This document shows positions 1-7,828 of a stretch of DNA of 64,000 bases, in pieces. The notes under the pieces are model-generated. The model did no database searches, was not told the DNA's origin, and worked only from the letters and a program-made list of their open reading frames with translations. This stretch comes from JADGHX01 sp035760965 (GTDB taxonomy: Bacteria; Pseudomonadota; Gammaproteobacteria; Steroidobacterales; Steroidobacteraceae), in the NCBI GenBank assembly GCA_035760965.1, contig DASTRY010000100.1, forward strand, positions 1 to 64,000, read 5' to 3'. How positions within the stretch are numbered: position 1 is the first letter of the stretch; the number at the start of each line of letters is the position of its first letter. Position numbers and translations under genes: made by a program.

Positions 1-953
1 TCCACGGCCTGTGAATTGGCGAAGGCGATCTCCGGGACGAGCGCTGTCCGCTGGAGCTGAGCGCTCACACGGAGCTCGGCGACGAGCGGGAGTTGGCCGG
101 CGCGCACCATCCCTTGTGCCGGGCTCGCGCCCGGACTGACAGGCGTCAGCAGCCGACAACGCAGCCAGCGACTGCGAACGCCTTGGACACTCTGCTCCGG
201 AATTTGCGCGAGATTCGCGAAGCTGATTGTGCCGGTTGCACGCAGGCCCTGTGTGCCATCGACGGCCGTGAGCGGCACGCCGTTTTCGCCATCCCAGATC
301 TCCCACTGCAGCACACGAGCATCCGCGGCGGCGGGACTCTCCGCGCTCATCTTGACATTCAGCGTGAGCGCAGCGAGCTGCGGGTAGGACAGATATGCCG
401 CGTGCCCGATGTACAGCACATGCTCGTTCGGCCGATCTCCGGCGAATACGAGCACGCCATTGGCTGCCGGCGAGGCGAGCAGGGCGCTGTGATCGGCGAT
501 CAAATCGCGCTCGGCATCGACGGCGATGAGTGTCTGCAAGCTGGCGGCGACGGCCGTCAGCTCACGCTCGGTCTCGAAGATCACGGGCCCCGCATCACCG
601 GGCGCGGGCGCTGCGGCGATGCGTGTTCCCGCCGGTACCACGGCGTCGCTCGCGCTGCCTGCGGTCACGGTGAACGTCAGGGGAACGCGCGCAGGCTCCG
701 GCGGCAAGGGCGCCGCGCCGAGCAGATCGAGGAATGCCAGGAAGTTCTTGTTCGGCGCCTGATTCAAGCGCTCGATGACGAGCTCGGCGAAGCGCGCGAC
801 GATCGCGATCAGCGCCGTGCTCGCCTGATCCGGCGCGCCGGTGGCGGGATCCGTTGGGGACCACTCCGGCACGTTGCCGCGCAGTGCGTTAGTCAGGTCT
901 TCGCGCAACTGCGTTGCCGTGCGCGCATCGAGCAGGGGCGCCGCGTTGCTCAT
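1..953 (-). CDS. eCIS baseplate J-like protein (Afp11/Pvc11-like), partial
   Basis: The frame is open from an ATG at 953 to the window edge (about 317 residues) with no stop, so only the N-terminal part is present. The start reads MSNAAPLLDARTATQLREDL, followed by a segment (PEWSPTDP, then an IVARFAELVIERLNQAPNKNFLAFLDLLG stretch broken here for length) typical of putative baseplate assembly proteins of contractile tails. In Afp/PVC particles this protein forms baseplate wedges that clamp the sheath and tube before firing. It overlaps the gp25 gene by 4 bases, so the two are translationally coupled. The family is often over 600 residues, so much of it should lie beyond the window. Assignment rests on sequence style plus position directly after gp25. 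Confidence 0.8.
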   Translation of the reverse strand, partial: MSNAAPLLDARTATQLREDLTNALRGNVPEWSPTDPATGAPDQASTALIAIVARFAELVIERLNQAPNKNFLAFLDLLGAAPLPPEPARVPLTFTVTAGSASDAVVPAGTRIAAAPAPGDAGPVIFETERELTAVAASLQTLIAVDAERDLIADHSALLASPAANGVLVFAGDRPNEHVLYIGHAAYLSYPQLAALTLNVKMSAESPAAADARVLQWEIWDGENGVPLTAVDGTQGLRATGTISFANLAQIPEQSVQGVRSRWLRCRLLTPVSPGASPAQGMVRAGQLPLVAELRVSAQLQRTALVPEIAFANSQAV

Positions 954-1348
954 GCGTCGGCTCCCTGCTGGAGATAGAACGGGTACACGAGATTGAACGC
1001 GGTGTTCGTGGCGCGCACTTCGTACTCGATGTCGATGAGGAGCAAGTTCACCGCACCGGGTCTGACGGCGACCGCCGTCACGTCGATGCGCGGCTCGAAG
1101 CGCAGCAGGGCCTCGTGCACTTCGCGGTCGATGCGACCCACGGTCGCAGCGCTCAGACCTTCGAACACGAGGTCGTGGATGCCGCAGCCAAAGTCGGGCC
1201 GCATGACACGTTCGCCGCGCGCCGTGCCCAGAACGATCAGGATCGATTGGCGCACGCTCTCCTCATATTCGGCGCGCGCAATCGCCTGCGTGCCGGGATC
1301 GATCGCCAGCGGAAACGCGGTGCCCACGCCGAGAAAGAGTTTCGACAC
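950..1348 (-). CDS. gp25/GPW-family baseplate wedge protein (Afp9-like)
   Basis: About 132 residues. I chose the GTG at 1348, 10 bases after the PAAR gene, because TGAGG lies about 8 bases upstream; the longer open frame would run into the PAAR gene. The core has the gp25 pattern: AEYEESVRQSILIVLGT, then GERVMRPDFGCGIHDLVFE, then IDREVHEALLRFEPRIDVTAV. Gp25 (lysozyme-like fold without catalytic function) is a universal inner-baseplate component of T4, T6SS (TssE) and eCIS particles and nucleates sheath polymerisation. Its place between PAAR and the J-like gene matches the usual eCIS order. Length fits the family. Confidence 0.9.
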   Translation of the reverse strand: MSKLFLGVGTAFPLAIDPGTQAIARAEYEESVRQSILIVLGTARGERVMRPDFGCGIHDLVFEGLSAATVGRIDREVHEALLRFEPRIDVTAVAVRPGAVNLLLIDIEYEVRATNTAFNLVYPFYLQQGADA

Positions 1349-1358
1349 CGTGCGCGCC

Positions 1359-1742
1359 TCAGCCGATGAACACCGTGCCGAGCGCCGCGACCGTGCCGAT
1401 GGGCAGCGGATTCGGGTCATTGCACGTCGCGGCGACATCGCCATTGCGCGCCGCCGGTACGCCGTTGATGTTCACGGTCGCACTTCCGGCGACGATCCGC
1501 GCGAGATTGGTCGGCGGGTTCTGAAAGCTCTGACCCGGTGGCGCCCGATGCTCGATGTGGTTGTAAGCGCCGCTACCGAAGACGGCCGCGGGCTGGCTCA
1601 TGATGTTGACGTTTGCGCTCAGGTCGCGATCGATCACTCCGCTGAACAGGAAGGGCAGAGGCACCACCGAGCTCCCCACGAGCACGAGGTGCGTGTCCAC
1701 TGCTAGAACCTGATCGCCCTTCTTGGCTGCTGCTTCTCTCAC
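1359..1742 (-). CDS. PAAR-domain spike tip protein (Afp10-like)
   Basis: 127 residues from a GTG at 1742 preceded by AAGGAA 6-7 bases upstream. The literal motif PAAR occurs in NGVPAARNGDVAATCNDP (about residues 93-110), and there is an earlier region PLPFLFSGVIDRDLSANVNI characteristic of eCIS PAAR proteins. PAAR proteins form the cone that sharpens the central spike and can carry effectors. This one has no C-terminal toxin extension; it ends at TVFIG. It lies immediately after the gp5-like spike gene, which supports the tip role. Confidence 0.92.
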   Translation of the reverse strand: MREAAAKKGDQVLAVDTHLVLVGSSVVPLPFLFSGVIDRDLSANVNIMSQPAAVFGSGAYNHIEHRAPPGQSFQNPPTNLARIVAGSATVNINGVPAARNGDVAATCNDPNPLPIGTVAALGTVFIG

Positions 1743-1752
1743 GCGCGTTCCT

Positions 1753-2406
1753 TCAATTGATGTTCACGATGGCGCCCCTCACGGCCATCGCGCCGCCGGC
1801 CTCGGCAGTCATGCTGCCCGATGCCTTGATGTGCGCGTTGGTGGAGGACTTGATGTCGATGCTCTTGGCGTCGAGCGTGATCGTGCCCTGACGCGCCTCG
1901 AGCACGATGTCCTTGCCGGACGTCACCGTGATCGTGTTGCTCGCGGTGTCGATGACGACGCGGTTCTTGCCGCCGGCAGCGACGATCTCCACCGTCTCAT
2001 TGCCTTCCGCGTCGTTGAGCTTGATCACGTGGCCGCTGCGGGACTTGATCACGCGCACATCGTTCTTGCCGTTGCCGTTATCCGCGGGCGCCTTGTCCTT
2101 GCCGTTCCAGAGCGAGCCGATCACGTAGGGAAAGCGCACATCGCCATGCTCGAAGAGCACGAGCACTTCGTCATCCACTTCGGGAAGGAAGTACAGGCCG
2201 CGATCGGGGCCTGCCATCAGCGTGGCGACGCGCGCCCAGAAACTGTCGTCGCGATCGCTCAGCCAGGGGAAGCGGACTTTCACTCGGCCGAGCCCGTCCG
2301 GGTCGTCGGTGTTGTTGGTGACGATGCCTATGACGACGCCGTGAATGCGGCGGCGGCCCTCGTCGACGGCGCGCTCGCTGATGAGCTGCAGGAGTCCATT
2401 GTTCAC
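1753..2406 (-). CDS. gp5/VgrG-like spike OB-fold and beta-helix protein
   Basis: 217 residues. The N-terminal OB-fold is recognisable: IHGVVIGIVTNNTDDPDGLG, VKVRFPWLSD, FWARVATLMAGPDRGLYFLP, then EVLVLFEHGDVRFPYVIGSL (about residues 20-100). The C-terminal half (ITVTSGKDIVLEARQGTITL, KSIDIKSSTNAHIKASGSMT) is a strand-rich repeat compatible with the triple-stranded beta-helix needle. It overlaps the hub gene by 4 bases. In Afp8/Pvc8 hub and spike are one polypeptide; here they are two coupled genes, as in T4 gp27/gp5. No lysozyme domain is visible. Confidence 0.93.
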   Translation of the reverse strand: MNNGLLQLISERAVDEGRRRIHGVVIGIVTNNTDDPDGLGRVKVRFPWLSDRDDSFWARVATLMAGPDRGLYFLPEVDDEVLVLFEHGDVRFPYVIGSLWNGKDKAPADNGNGKNDVRVIKSRSGHVIKLNDAEGNETVEIVAAGGKNRVVIDTASNTITVTSGKDIVLEARQGTITLDAKSIDIKSSTNAHIKASGSMTAEAGGAMAVRGAIVNIN

Positions 2407-3470
2407 GATGCGTTCCTCTGCGCGCGGAAATCCGTGAGATAGCCGTCGCGACGCGAGTAGCGATGCACGGCCGCCGTCACGTAGTAGTCACCGCTGAAGC
2501 GCGTGCCGAGATCGTTCAGGCGGATGACGCGACCGGCGCGCACGTCCGTACGGCCCCGCACGCGGCCATCGCCGCGAACGAATTCGAGTGCGGCTTCGTT
2601 GAAGCGCGCGGCGGCGAGCTGATCCGCTTCGGCCTGACTTGCAAGCGGAGCGCGCACGACAGTTTCGACCTGCGTCGCGAGCAGCGTCTCGGCGACCTTC
2701 GCGGCCGACTCGCGGCCGGCCATGGTCGAGACCTCGTCGCCGCGGGTCGCGGACGCCGTGATCGGCTGTTTCTCCTTCGGATTCCAGCCGCGCACGCTCA
2801 CGCTAGTCAGCGCAACGAGCGACATGCGTGGACGGAATTCGAGGAGATCGTCGCTCACGCTCAGCGTGACGGTGGTCGGGCCGGCATTCGCGACGGGACG
2901 GAAGAGCAGAACGTCCCGTTTCATCGCGAGCTCGTATCGCATCCGGCGCGCACGCTCGCGCAGGAATTCGAGATCGGTCTGATCGGCTTGCAGGACATAC
3001 GCATGCGTCACGCCGCTATCGGTTGCCTCGACCGAGACTCCTGCGTCCGAGCCGATCTGCGTGGCGATGTCGGAATCCTTCTGACCGACGAAGCTGCGAG
3101 TGCGTCGGGTTCTGTTGAGCCGGTGGCGCAGGTCGAAGCCGCGCACGAGAAGCGTCGGCGGTCCCGCGATGCTGAACGTCGGTTCGAGCGCCGTGATCTC
3201 TCCGAGGAGGAGCGACTCCCGCTGCTCCGCGTAGCCCATGCCGATCTCGACGGTCGTGCCGATGGCTAGGCGCGGCTCGTCCGTCCAGGGCGTCGCGCCG
3301 TTCCTCTGTTGTTTGCTGACGAGCTCGAGCGTGAACATGCTCGGCAGGACGAGGTCCTCTTCGATCACGACGTTGGCAATCCACAGCGCCATGTCGGCGA
3401 CGAGTGCGGTGCCGTTCAGCTTCACGTCGAAGCTCGGCACGAGCGGCTGGTTGCGAGGGGCCTGTACCAT
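2403..3470 (-). CDS. Late control D / gp27-like baseplate hub protein
   Basis: 355 residues. The region AYVLQADQTDLEFLRERARR and MRYELAMKRDVLLFRPV (about residues 170-210) is diagnostic of phage late control gene D and the VgrG N-terminal (gp27-like) hub. The C-terminus (GRVIRLNDLGTRFSGDYYVT, HRYSRRDGYLTDFRAQRN) is typical of contractile-tail hub proteins. It forms the trimeric adaptor between tube and spike. It follows the LysM gene by 7 bases and overlaps the spike gene by 4 bases, so hub and spike are probably made in equal amounts. Confidence 0.92.
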   Translation of the reverse strand: MVQAPRNQPLVPSFDVKLNGTALVADMALWIANVVIEEDLVLPSMFTLELVSKQQRNGATPWTDEPRLAIGTTVEIGMGYAEQRESLLLGEITALEPTFSIAGPPTLLVRGFDLRHRLNRTRRTRSFVGQKDSDIATQIGSDAGVSVEATDSGVTHAYVLQADQTDLEFLRERARRMRYELAMKRDVLLFRPVANAGPTTVTLSVSDDLLEFRPRMSLVALTSVSVRGWNPKEKQPITASATRGDEVSTMAGRESAAKVAETLLATQVETVVRAPLASQAEADQLAAARFNEAALEFVRGDGRVRGRTDVRAGRVIRLNDLGTRFSGDYYVTAAVHRYSRRDGYLTDFRAQRNAS

Positions 3471-3477
3471 TGCGGCG

Positions 3478-4131
3478 CTACTGTTTCGGAATGGTCAGCT
3501 TCGAGCCCGCGGGCACGACGAGCGGATTCTCGATGCCGTTGGCTTGCGCAATCAGGCGCCACTGCGACGGATCGCGATACGCGTCTGCGGCGATGCTCGC
3601 GAGCGTGTCCCCGCGACGGACGATGCGCGACGAGGTTTCCGGATCGGTGAGGCGCTCGTCGTCGTCGCGATTCAGGAACTCGGTGAACGTCACATCCAGG
3701 GTGGCGCGCAGCGGCCGGCCGATCTGATCGAAGAGCGTGAAGTGCTGCTTCAGACTGCTGACCGTGCCGACGAACGGGAAATCCTCGGTCTTCTGCACGC
3801 CCCAGAGCACCGTGCACACGGGCGGCTGACCGTTCTTGCGCGTGATGCGCGTCAAACGGACGATCTGATCGGTCTGCAGTCGCACGTCGCGCGCGGCGGC
3901 GTTCGACTCGGTCGTATCGAAGAAGAGCTCGAGGGCCAGCTCGCGGCTGTGACCGCCGCCGAACTCGGTGGTCGGCGCATTCGCCTTCACGTCGGTGGTC
4001 GCGCACCCGACGGTCGTGCGCGTGGACGGATGCCACGCCACTTGCTTGGTGATGGTGTAGCTGTTCGGATTGAACATCACCGGTATCGGCGGACCGCTGT
4101 CGGTCAGGATGATCAGCTTCCCTGGCGCCAC
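3478..4131 (-). CDS. LysM-containing baseplate protein (Afp7/Pvc7-like)
   Basis: About 217 residues from the GTG at 4131, which has AAGGAG 8 bases upstream; longer open frames upstream are only read-through across the preceding gene. Residues 1-160 have the eCIS gp53-like pattern PVMFNPNSYTITKQVAWHPS and LQTDQIVRLTRITRKNG. The C-terminus is a LysM module: RRGDTLASIAADAYRDPSQW, then LIAQANGIENPLVVPAGSKL. In these particles the LysM protein locks hub to inner baseplate rather than binding cell wall. The start overlaps the end of the upstream gene by 19 bases. Confidence 0.92.
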   Translation of the reverse strand: MAPGKLIILTDSGPPIPVMFNPNSYTITKQVAWHPSTRTTVGCATTDVKANAPTTEFGGGHSRELALELFFDTTESNAAARDVRLQTDQIVRLTRITRKNGQPPVCTVLWGVQKTEDFPFVGTVSSLKQHFTLFDQIGRPLRATLDVTFTEFLNRDDDERLTDPETSSRIVRRGDTLASIAADAYRDPSQWRLIAQANGIENPLVVPAGSKLTIPKQ

Positions 4132-5084
4132 GGCCGCACTCCTTGTCGTTCGCGTTCGATTTCGAGGCGCCGCGCGAGGCGGCTCTCCACCTGCTCGGCG
4201 ATCCGATCGACTTCGGGGTCTCCGGCGCATTGCATTGCGTGCGAGTACATCTCCTCGTCCGACTGCGAACGAGCCGTCGCCAGCGCGCGCGCGATCGCGG
4301 TGGGTGCACGCGAGGTGATGGTCGACGTCTCCGCGACTGACGTTGGCGTCGCTCGTTCGATCTTGCGCAGTACCAGCGGCGCGGGACTTGCGCCGCCGGC
4401 GCGCGCCATCGGGACTGGAGCGAATGCGTTCGCCGCAGGGGCGCCCAGGGCGGAAACCAGCGGCTCCGCTATTCGACGTTGAACGAGTGCGAGAGCGCCT
4501 TGCCGCTTGATGCCTTGGGCCGTCGTCTGCCCAATGACGGGCTGGGCGAGCGGCGAGCGCGGCCCGGTCGGGAGGGCACGCGTATCGAGCGTGGTCGCGT
4601 CGGATGTTGCATCGGGTGTTGCGACAGATGTTCCGTCGGACGTGGCACCGGACGCCGTGACGGCTGTCGCGACGGAAACGGATGCGCCGTCGACTTTGCG
4701 CATCAGCAGCGGCCTCTCGCTTGCGCGCGACGCGAACCGGCTCTCGTTCACTGCACGCGGGCTCGGCGTCATGCGACACGTGCCGCTCTCGGCGCGATCG
4801 GCGACGAACGCGCTCGCAGCGTCCGCGGCTCGCGCCACCGGCAACGCCGAAACTCCGTCACTCGCTGCGCTCACAGTCGAATTGCTCGCGCCGGACGGCG
4901 TCGATGCGCTCGTGCCGGCGTCAGTCGACTCGCCCGCACTCGTGAGGGGCAGGTCGGTGGTGCTCGGCGCCGCCCACTCGATCCTGCGAAACAAGCGGCC
5001 CAGCGTGGCGGTGCTCGGCGGCTGCAGAAACCGCTGCGAGCTCGCCACGCGATCGATGGCCAGGCGCTGGATCAGCGATTTCAT
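4113..5084 (-). CDS. Ser/Thr/Ala-rich, low-complexity eCIS protein of unknown function
   Basis: 323 residues from the ATG at 5084, 2 bases after the tube stop. Residues about 1-35 are ordered (MKSLIQRLAIDRVASSQRFL, then TLGRLFRRIEWAAP). The middle is a long Ala/Ser/Thr/Val stretch with repeated ATSDATT-like runs, predicted disordered. The last 40 residues are charged and helical (EVDRIAEQVESRLARRLEIE). A short segment of the form PLL(M/V)RK recurs (LLMRKVDG, LVLRKIER). Position between tube and LysM genes is fixed in this locus. I do not recognise a characterised homologue; a similar charged C-terminal helix occurs in other eCIS accessory proteins, but that is memory, not a search. Confidence 0.75.
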   Translation of the reverse strand: MKSLIQRLAIDRVASSQRFLQPPSTATLGRLFRRIEWAAPSTTDLPLTSAGESTDAGTSASTPSGASNSTVSAASDGVSALPVARAADAASAFVADRAESGTCRMTPSPRAVNESRFASRASERPLLMRKVDGASVSVATAVTASGATSDGTSVATPDATSDATTLDTRALPTGPRSPLAQPVIGQTTAQGIKRQGALALVQRRIAEPLVSALGAPAANAFAPVPMARAGGASPAPLVLRKIERATPTSVAETSTITSRAPTAIARALATARSQSDEEMYSHAMQCAGDPEVDRIAEQVESRLARRLEIERERQGVRPWRQGS

Positions 5085-5086
5085 GC

Positions 5087-5644
5087 TCAGAAGAATCCGC
5101 CGATGAACTTGGTGGCCGCGACCAGATCGGCCGCGGCAGTCGCCACCGCGCTGCCCGAAGTCACCGTGCGCGCGCGTGTCAGCCCGCGATGCGCGAGCTC
5201 GACGGCCTCGACGGCCACCGCGGCGTGCGCCGCGTTCAGCTCGGGCCCGCTCCACTTCAGCGGCAACGCCTCGCGGAAGTGCCACCACAGCACCGGCGTC
5301 ATCTGCTTGTTCAAGAGATAGATCGTGCCGTTGCGTCGCCGGATGTCGCCCGCAGCGACATCTTGATGCCAACCCCAGAGCCCATCGATTGGCGACAGGC
5401 CGTGCTTCAGCACTAAAGGCGGATGCCGCGCGGCGCCGGCGAAGCGATGTACGAAGTCGTTCTGCCCACCCTCACGATACTCGTGCGCTTCGATCTCGAT
5501 CTGCAGGCCGCTGCATTCGGAGAAGCCGCCGACGAGCAGCCCTTCGATCTCGACGACGAAGTTGCACGCCTGGTAGGGATCGACGCGCAGCCCCGCGATA
5601 CCCGCGGCGACGCCGACTCCGATGTTCGTGCCGATGCTCGGCAT
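5087..5644 (-). CDS. T4 gp19-like inner tube protein, longer paralogue (Afp5-like)
   Basis: 185 residues. It has the tube-protein signature VDPYQACNFVVEIEGLLVGG, FSECSGLQIEIEAHEYREGG, then KHGLSPIDGLWGWHQD. Relative to the other tube gene at 6195-6623 it has an N-terminal extension of about 20 residues (GTNIGVGVAAGIAGLR) and a C-terminal tail of about 25 (TVTSGSAVATAAADLVAATK). The extensions and its place beside baseplate genes suggest it is the tube initiator that joins hub to tube, as Afp5/Pvc5 does. Exact role is inference; tube-family membership is secure. Confidence 0.92.
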   Translation of the reverse strand: MPSIGTNIGVGVAAGIAGLRVDPYQACNFVVEIEGLLVGGFSECSGLQIEIEAHEYREGGQNDFVHRFAGAARHPPLVLKHGLSPIDGLWGWHQDVAAGDIRRRNGTIYLLNKQMTPVLWWHFREALPLKWSGPELNAAHAAVAVEAVELAHRGLTRARTVTSGSAVATAAADLVAATKFIGGFF

Positions 5645-5654
5645 GCCTCACTCC

Positions 5655-5873
5655 TCACGCGCCATGGTGTTCATTCATGCGCCGGTTGATCTTTGCGACC
5701 TCATCGACCCACGCGGCGCGCTCGCGATGCTCCAGACCGAGAATTTCTCGGTGCGTCCAGTGAAAGTGGTACGCCAGGTACGCTACCTCCTCGCGGAGCC
5801 TTTCTAAGGGGTAGCGCCAGATCCCCCCGCGTGCGGCAGCTCCACGGTGAACGACTTCTCGCAATGAGGGCAT
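5655..5873 (-). CDS. DUF6760-like small eCIS protein
   Basis: At most 72 residues. The conserved core is GGIWRYPLERLREEVAYLAY and HFHWTHREILGLEHRERAAW, which I recognise as the small DUF6760 type found in contractile-tail loci, possibly the counterpart of Afp6/Pvc6. The ATG at 5873 gives a 70-base overlap with the preceding gene in another frame; a TTG at 5864 is an alternative, and no in-frame start exists closer to the core. The overlap is real because the core motif itself begins before the upstream stop. Likely an assembly or baseplate factor. Confidence 0.8.
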   Translation of the reverse strand: MPSLREVVHRGAAARGGIWRYPLERLREEVAYLAYHFHWTHREILGLEHRERAAWVDEVAKINRRMNEHHGA

Positions 5874-6181
5874 TGCGTGCGCACGTGATCCTGCCCGTGC
5901 TCGTTCACGCGCCGGTACATGTCCTGCAGATATGCAAGGTCCGCTGCATACAGGCCCTCGATCGTCTTCGGATTGATGTGCTCGAGCGTGCCGAGCTTCA
6001 GCACGACGCGCGCGAGCAGGATGACGAGCAGATAGCCGGGATTGCTCTGCACGCGCGGATCCTTCAGCGGCGCGATCTCGTCGAACGCCGTCGCGAGCCG
6101 CATCGTGCCGTCCCGATGCAGGGTGCCTTCGGCATCGAGATAGCCGAGCGGCAAGCGGAAAGGAAATTCGGTTTGCAGCAT
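5804..6181 (-). CDS. Small eCIS/phage tail assembly protein with CxxC motif
   Basis: 125 residues. N-terminus MLQTEFPFRLPLGYLDAEGT and the centre RLATAFDEIAPLKDPRVQSN, YLLVILLARVVLKLGTL are typical of the small proteins that sit after tube genes in contractile-tail loci. Near the C-terminus a zinc-knuckle-like TQCPHCEKSFTVELP (about residues 103-117) has one CxxC pair. By position it may act as a tail assembly chaperone, but this is inference. It starts 13 bases after the tube gene at 6195-6623 and overlaps the DUF6760 gene by 70 bases. Confidence 0.82.
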   Translation of the reverse strand: MLQTEFPFRLPLGYLDAEGTLHRDGTMRLATAFDEIAPLKDPRVQSNPGYLLVILLARVVLKLGTLEHINPKTIEGLYAADLAYLQDMYRRVNEHGQDHVRTQCPHCEKSFTVELPHAGGSGATP

Positions 6182-6194
6182 GCGGAGCGCTCCT

Positions 6195-6623
6195 TCAGGC
6201 GCGCGTCAGCTCTTCGTGCATGATCTCGAGCGTCTCGACGGCGATCGCGTTGCCGGTCGCGTTGAACGCGGGGCCGGTCCACTTCGAAGGCCACGCGCGC
6301 TTGAAATTCCAGCGCAGCTTCTCAGCGCCCGTTTCATCGAGCAGCACCACCGAGCCGTTGCGCAGGTCGGCCTTGCCGTCGACGACGCTCTGGCGCCACT
6401 TCCAGAGCTCGTCCGAGTCGGTGATGCCGCGCTTCAGCGAGAGCGCGCTGAACGAGTTCAAGCCCGGGAGCTTGCGGATGAGGTTCTGGTCGCCCCCTTC
6501 GCGGTAGTCGATGCTCGCGGTCTGCGAGTCGAGCCCGCTGCACTCCTGGAAGCCGGCCTGCGTGATGCCGTCGATCTCGACCAGGAAGTTGAAGCTGCGA
6601 TAGGGGTCCACTCGTGTCGCCAT
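6195..6623 (-). CDS. T4 gp19-like inner tube protein, shorter paralogue (Afp1-like)
   Basis: 142 residues from the ATG at 6623, preceded by AAGGAG 8 bases upstream. MATRVDPYRSFNFLVEIDGI, AGFQECSGLDSQTASIDYRE, SALSLKRGITDSDELWKWRQ and the end AIAVETLEIMHEELTRA are the standard inner-tube fold. The length matches a minimal tube subunit, so this is probably the main tube protein polymerised through the sheath. It lies directly after two sheath genes. Confidence 0.95.
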   Translation of the reverse strand: MATRVDPYRSFNFLVEIDGITQAGFQECSGLDSQTASIDYREGGDQNLIRKLPGLNSFSALSLKRGITDSDELWKWRQSVVDGKADLRNGSVVLLDETGAEKLRWNFKRAWPSKWTGPAFNATGNAIAVETLEIMHEELTRA

Positions 6624-6655
6624 CGTCGTTTCTCCTTGGAAATTGCGGTTGCGGA

Positions 6656-7822
6656 TCAGCTGAGCTCGGTGGTGCCGGCGCGGTGCTGCACGGTCACGAC
6701 GATGAGCTCCGCCGGCGAGCTCGGCGCGAGGCCGATCTGCGTGACGACCTGCCCGATCTCGCGAGTCTCCACCGGATTCAGCTCGGCATCGCAGCGGACG
6801 AAGAAAGCATCGCCGGCGGTATCGCCCTGCAGGGCGCCCGCGCGCCACAAGGCGAGCAGGTAGGTCGTGAGCTCGCGCTCGATGCGCGCCCACAGCGCCG
6901 GCACGTTCGGCTCGAACGCCGCCCACGCCATGTTCAGATCGATCCAGCGGAGCACGGTCAGGACGAGACGGCGGACGTTGAGAAAAGTCCACGCGGGATC
7001 ACGACTGAGCGTGCGCGCGCCCCACACGCGAATGCCTCGCGCCGGCAGCGCGCGGATGCAGTTGACGCCGGCATCGTTCAGCGCGCCGAGCGAATCGGCG
7101 TCGAGATCCGCGTCGAGATCCGTTGCGTCCTGCACTTCGGCGTTCGCGGGCGCCTTGAAGACGCCGGCCGCGGCATCGGTGCGGGAAATGACGCCGCACA
7201 TCTGCCCGCAAGGCGGCACGAACTGCGAGCCCGAGGCGATCGTGCGGACCCAGGGATGGTAGAGCGCCGCGTTCACGGGGCCGGTGGCCGGAAGACCGAG
7301 CGCGTTCACCTGATTCTCGATGAGCGCCTGGGCGGATTTGCCGCGCAATGCGTCGAGCACGGCGACGCGCGTGCCGGAGCTCGTGCAATGGTCGAGCATG
7401 GCCCGCTGCACCTCGATGGCCAGCGTATCGTCCAGCAGGGCGTGCGCATCGGGAACGGCGATGAGATCGACGTCGCCGAGCGCACTCGTCAGGTTCAATG
7501 CAGCGATCAGACGCTCGGCGGCCGCTGAACCCGTCGCGGGATTGACCTTGATCGCGACGACATAGCAGTAGCTGCCGCCGTTGTCGAAGAACCCCTCTAT
7601 GGCATGCCCGAGGAATGCGGCGGCCCCGCCGAGAAACTCGGTCTTGTGATAGAGCGGCACCGGGCCGTAGGAATCCGCGTTCATGGCCGTGCCTGCCGGC
7701 AGAGGTGCGGAGGCGTCGAGCAGCCCGACGAACACGGGCACGCCGGTCGGCAACGAACGCGCCGCGCGCGCACGTTGCTCCTGCACGTAAACACCGGGTA
7801 CACGAAGGGCCGGGCTCGACAT
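6656..7822 (-). CDS. Contractile tail sheath protein, paralogue 2
   Basis: 388 residues. N-terminus LRVPGVYVQEQRARAARSLP, then TGVPVFVGLL is a sheath start; the C-terminal domain has the conserved NCIRALPARGIRVWGARTLS, AWAAFEPNVPALWARIERE, and FFVRCDAELNPVETREIGQV. Sheath subunits form the outer helical sleeve that contracts. It begins 6 bases after the first sheath gene ends. The N-terminus departs from the usual EEVPSG pattern, so it may occupy a special layer rather than the bulk sheath; that is inference. Confidence 0.95.
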   Translation of the reverse strand: MSSPALRVPGVYVQEQRARAARSLPTGVPVFVGLLDASAPLPAGTAMNADSYGPVPLYHKTEFLGGAAAFLGHAIEGFFDNGGSYCYVVAIKVNPATGSAAAERLIAALNLTSALGDVDLIAVPDAHALLDDTLAIEVQRAMLDHCTSSGTRVAVLDALRGKSAQALIENQVNALGLPATGPVNAALYHPWVRTIASGSQFVPPCGQMCGVISRTDAAAGVFKAPANAEVQDATDLDADLDADSLGALNDAGVNCIRALPARGIRVWGARTLSRDPAWTFLNVRRLVLTVLRWIDLNMAWAAFEPNVPALWARIERELTTYLLALWRAGALQGDTAGDAFFVRCDAELNPVETREIGQVVTQIGLAPSSPAELIVVTVQHRAGTTELS

Positions 7823-7828
7823 GCGCGC

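Noticed and set aside
1359..1742. A toxin domain on the PAAR protein
   Set aside because: The protein ends directly after the PAAR fold; there is no C-terminal extension.
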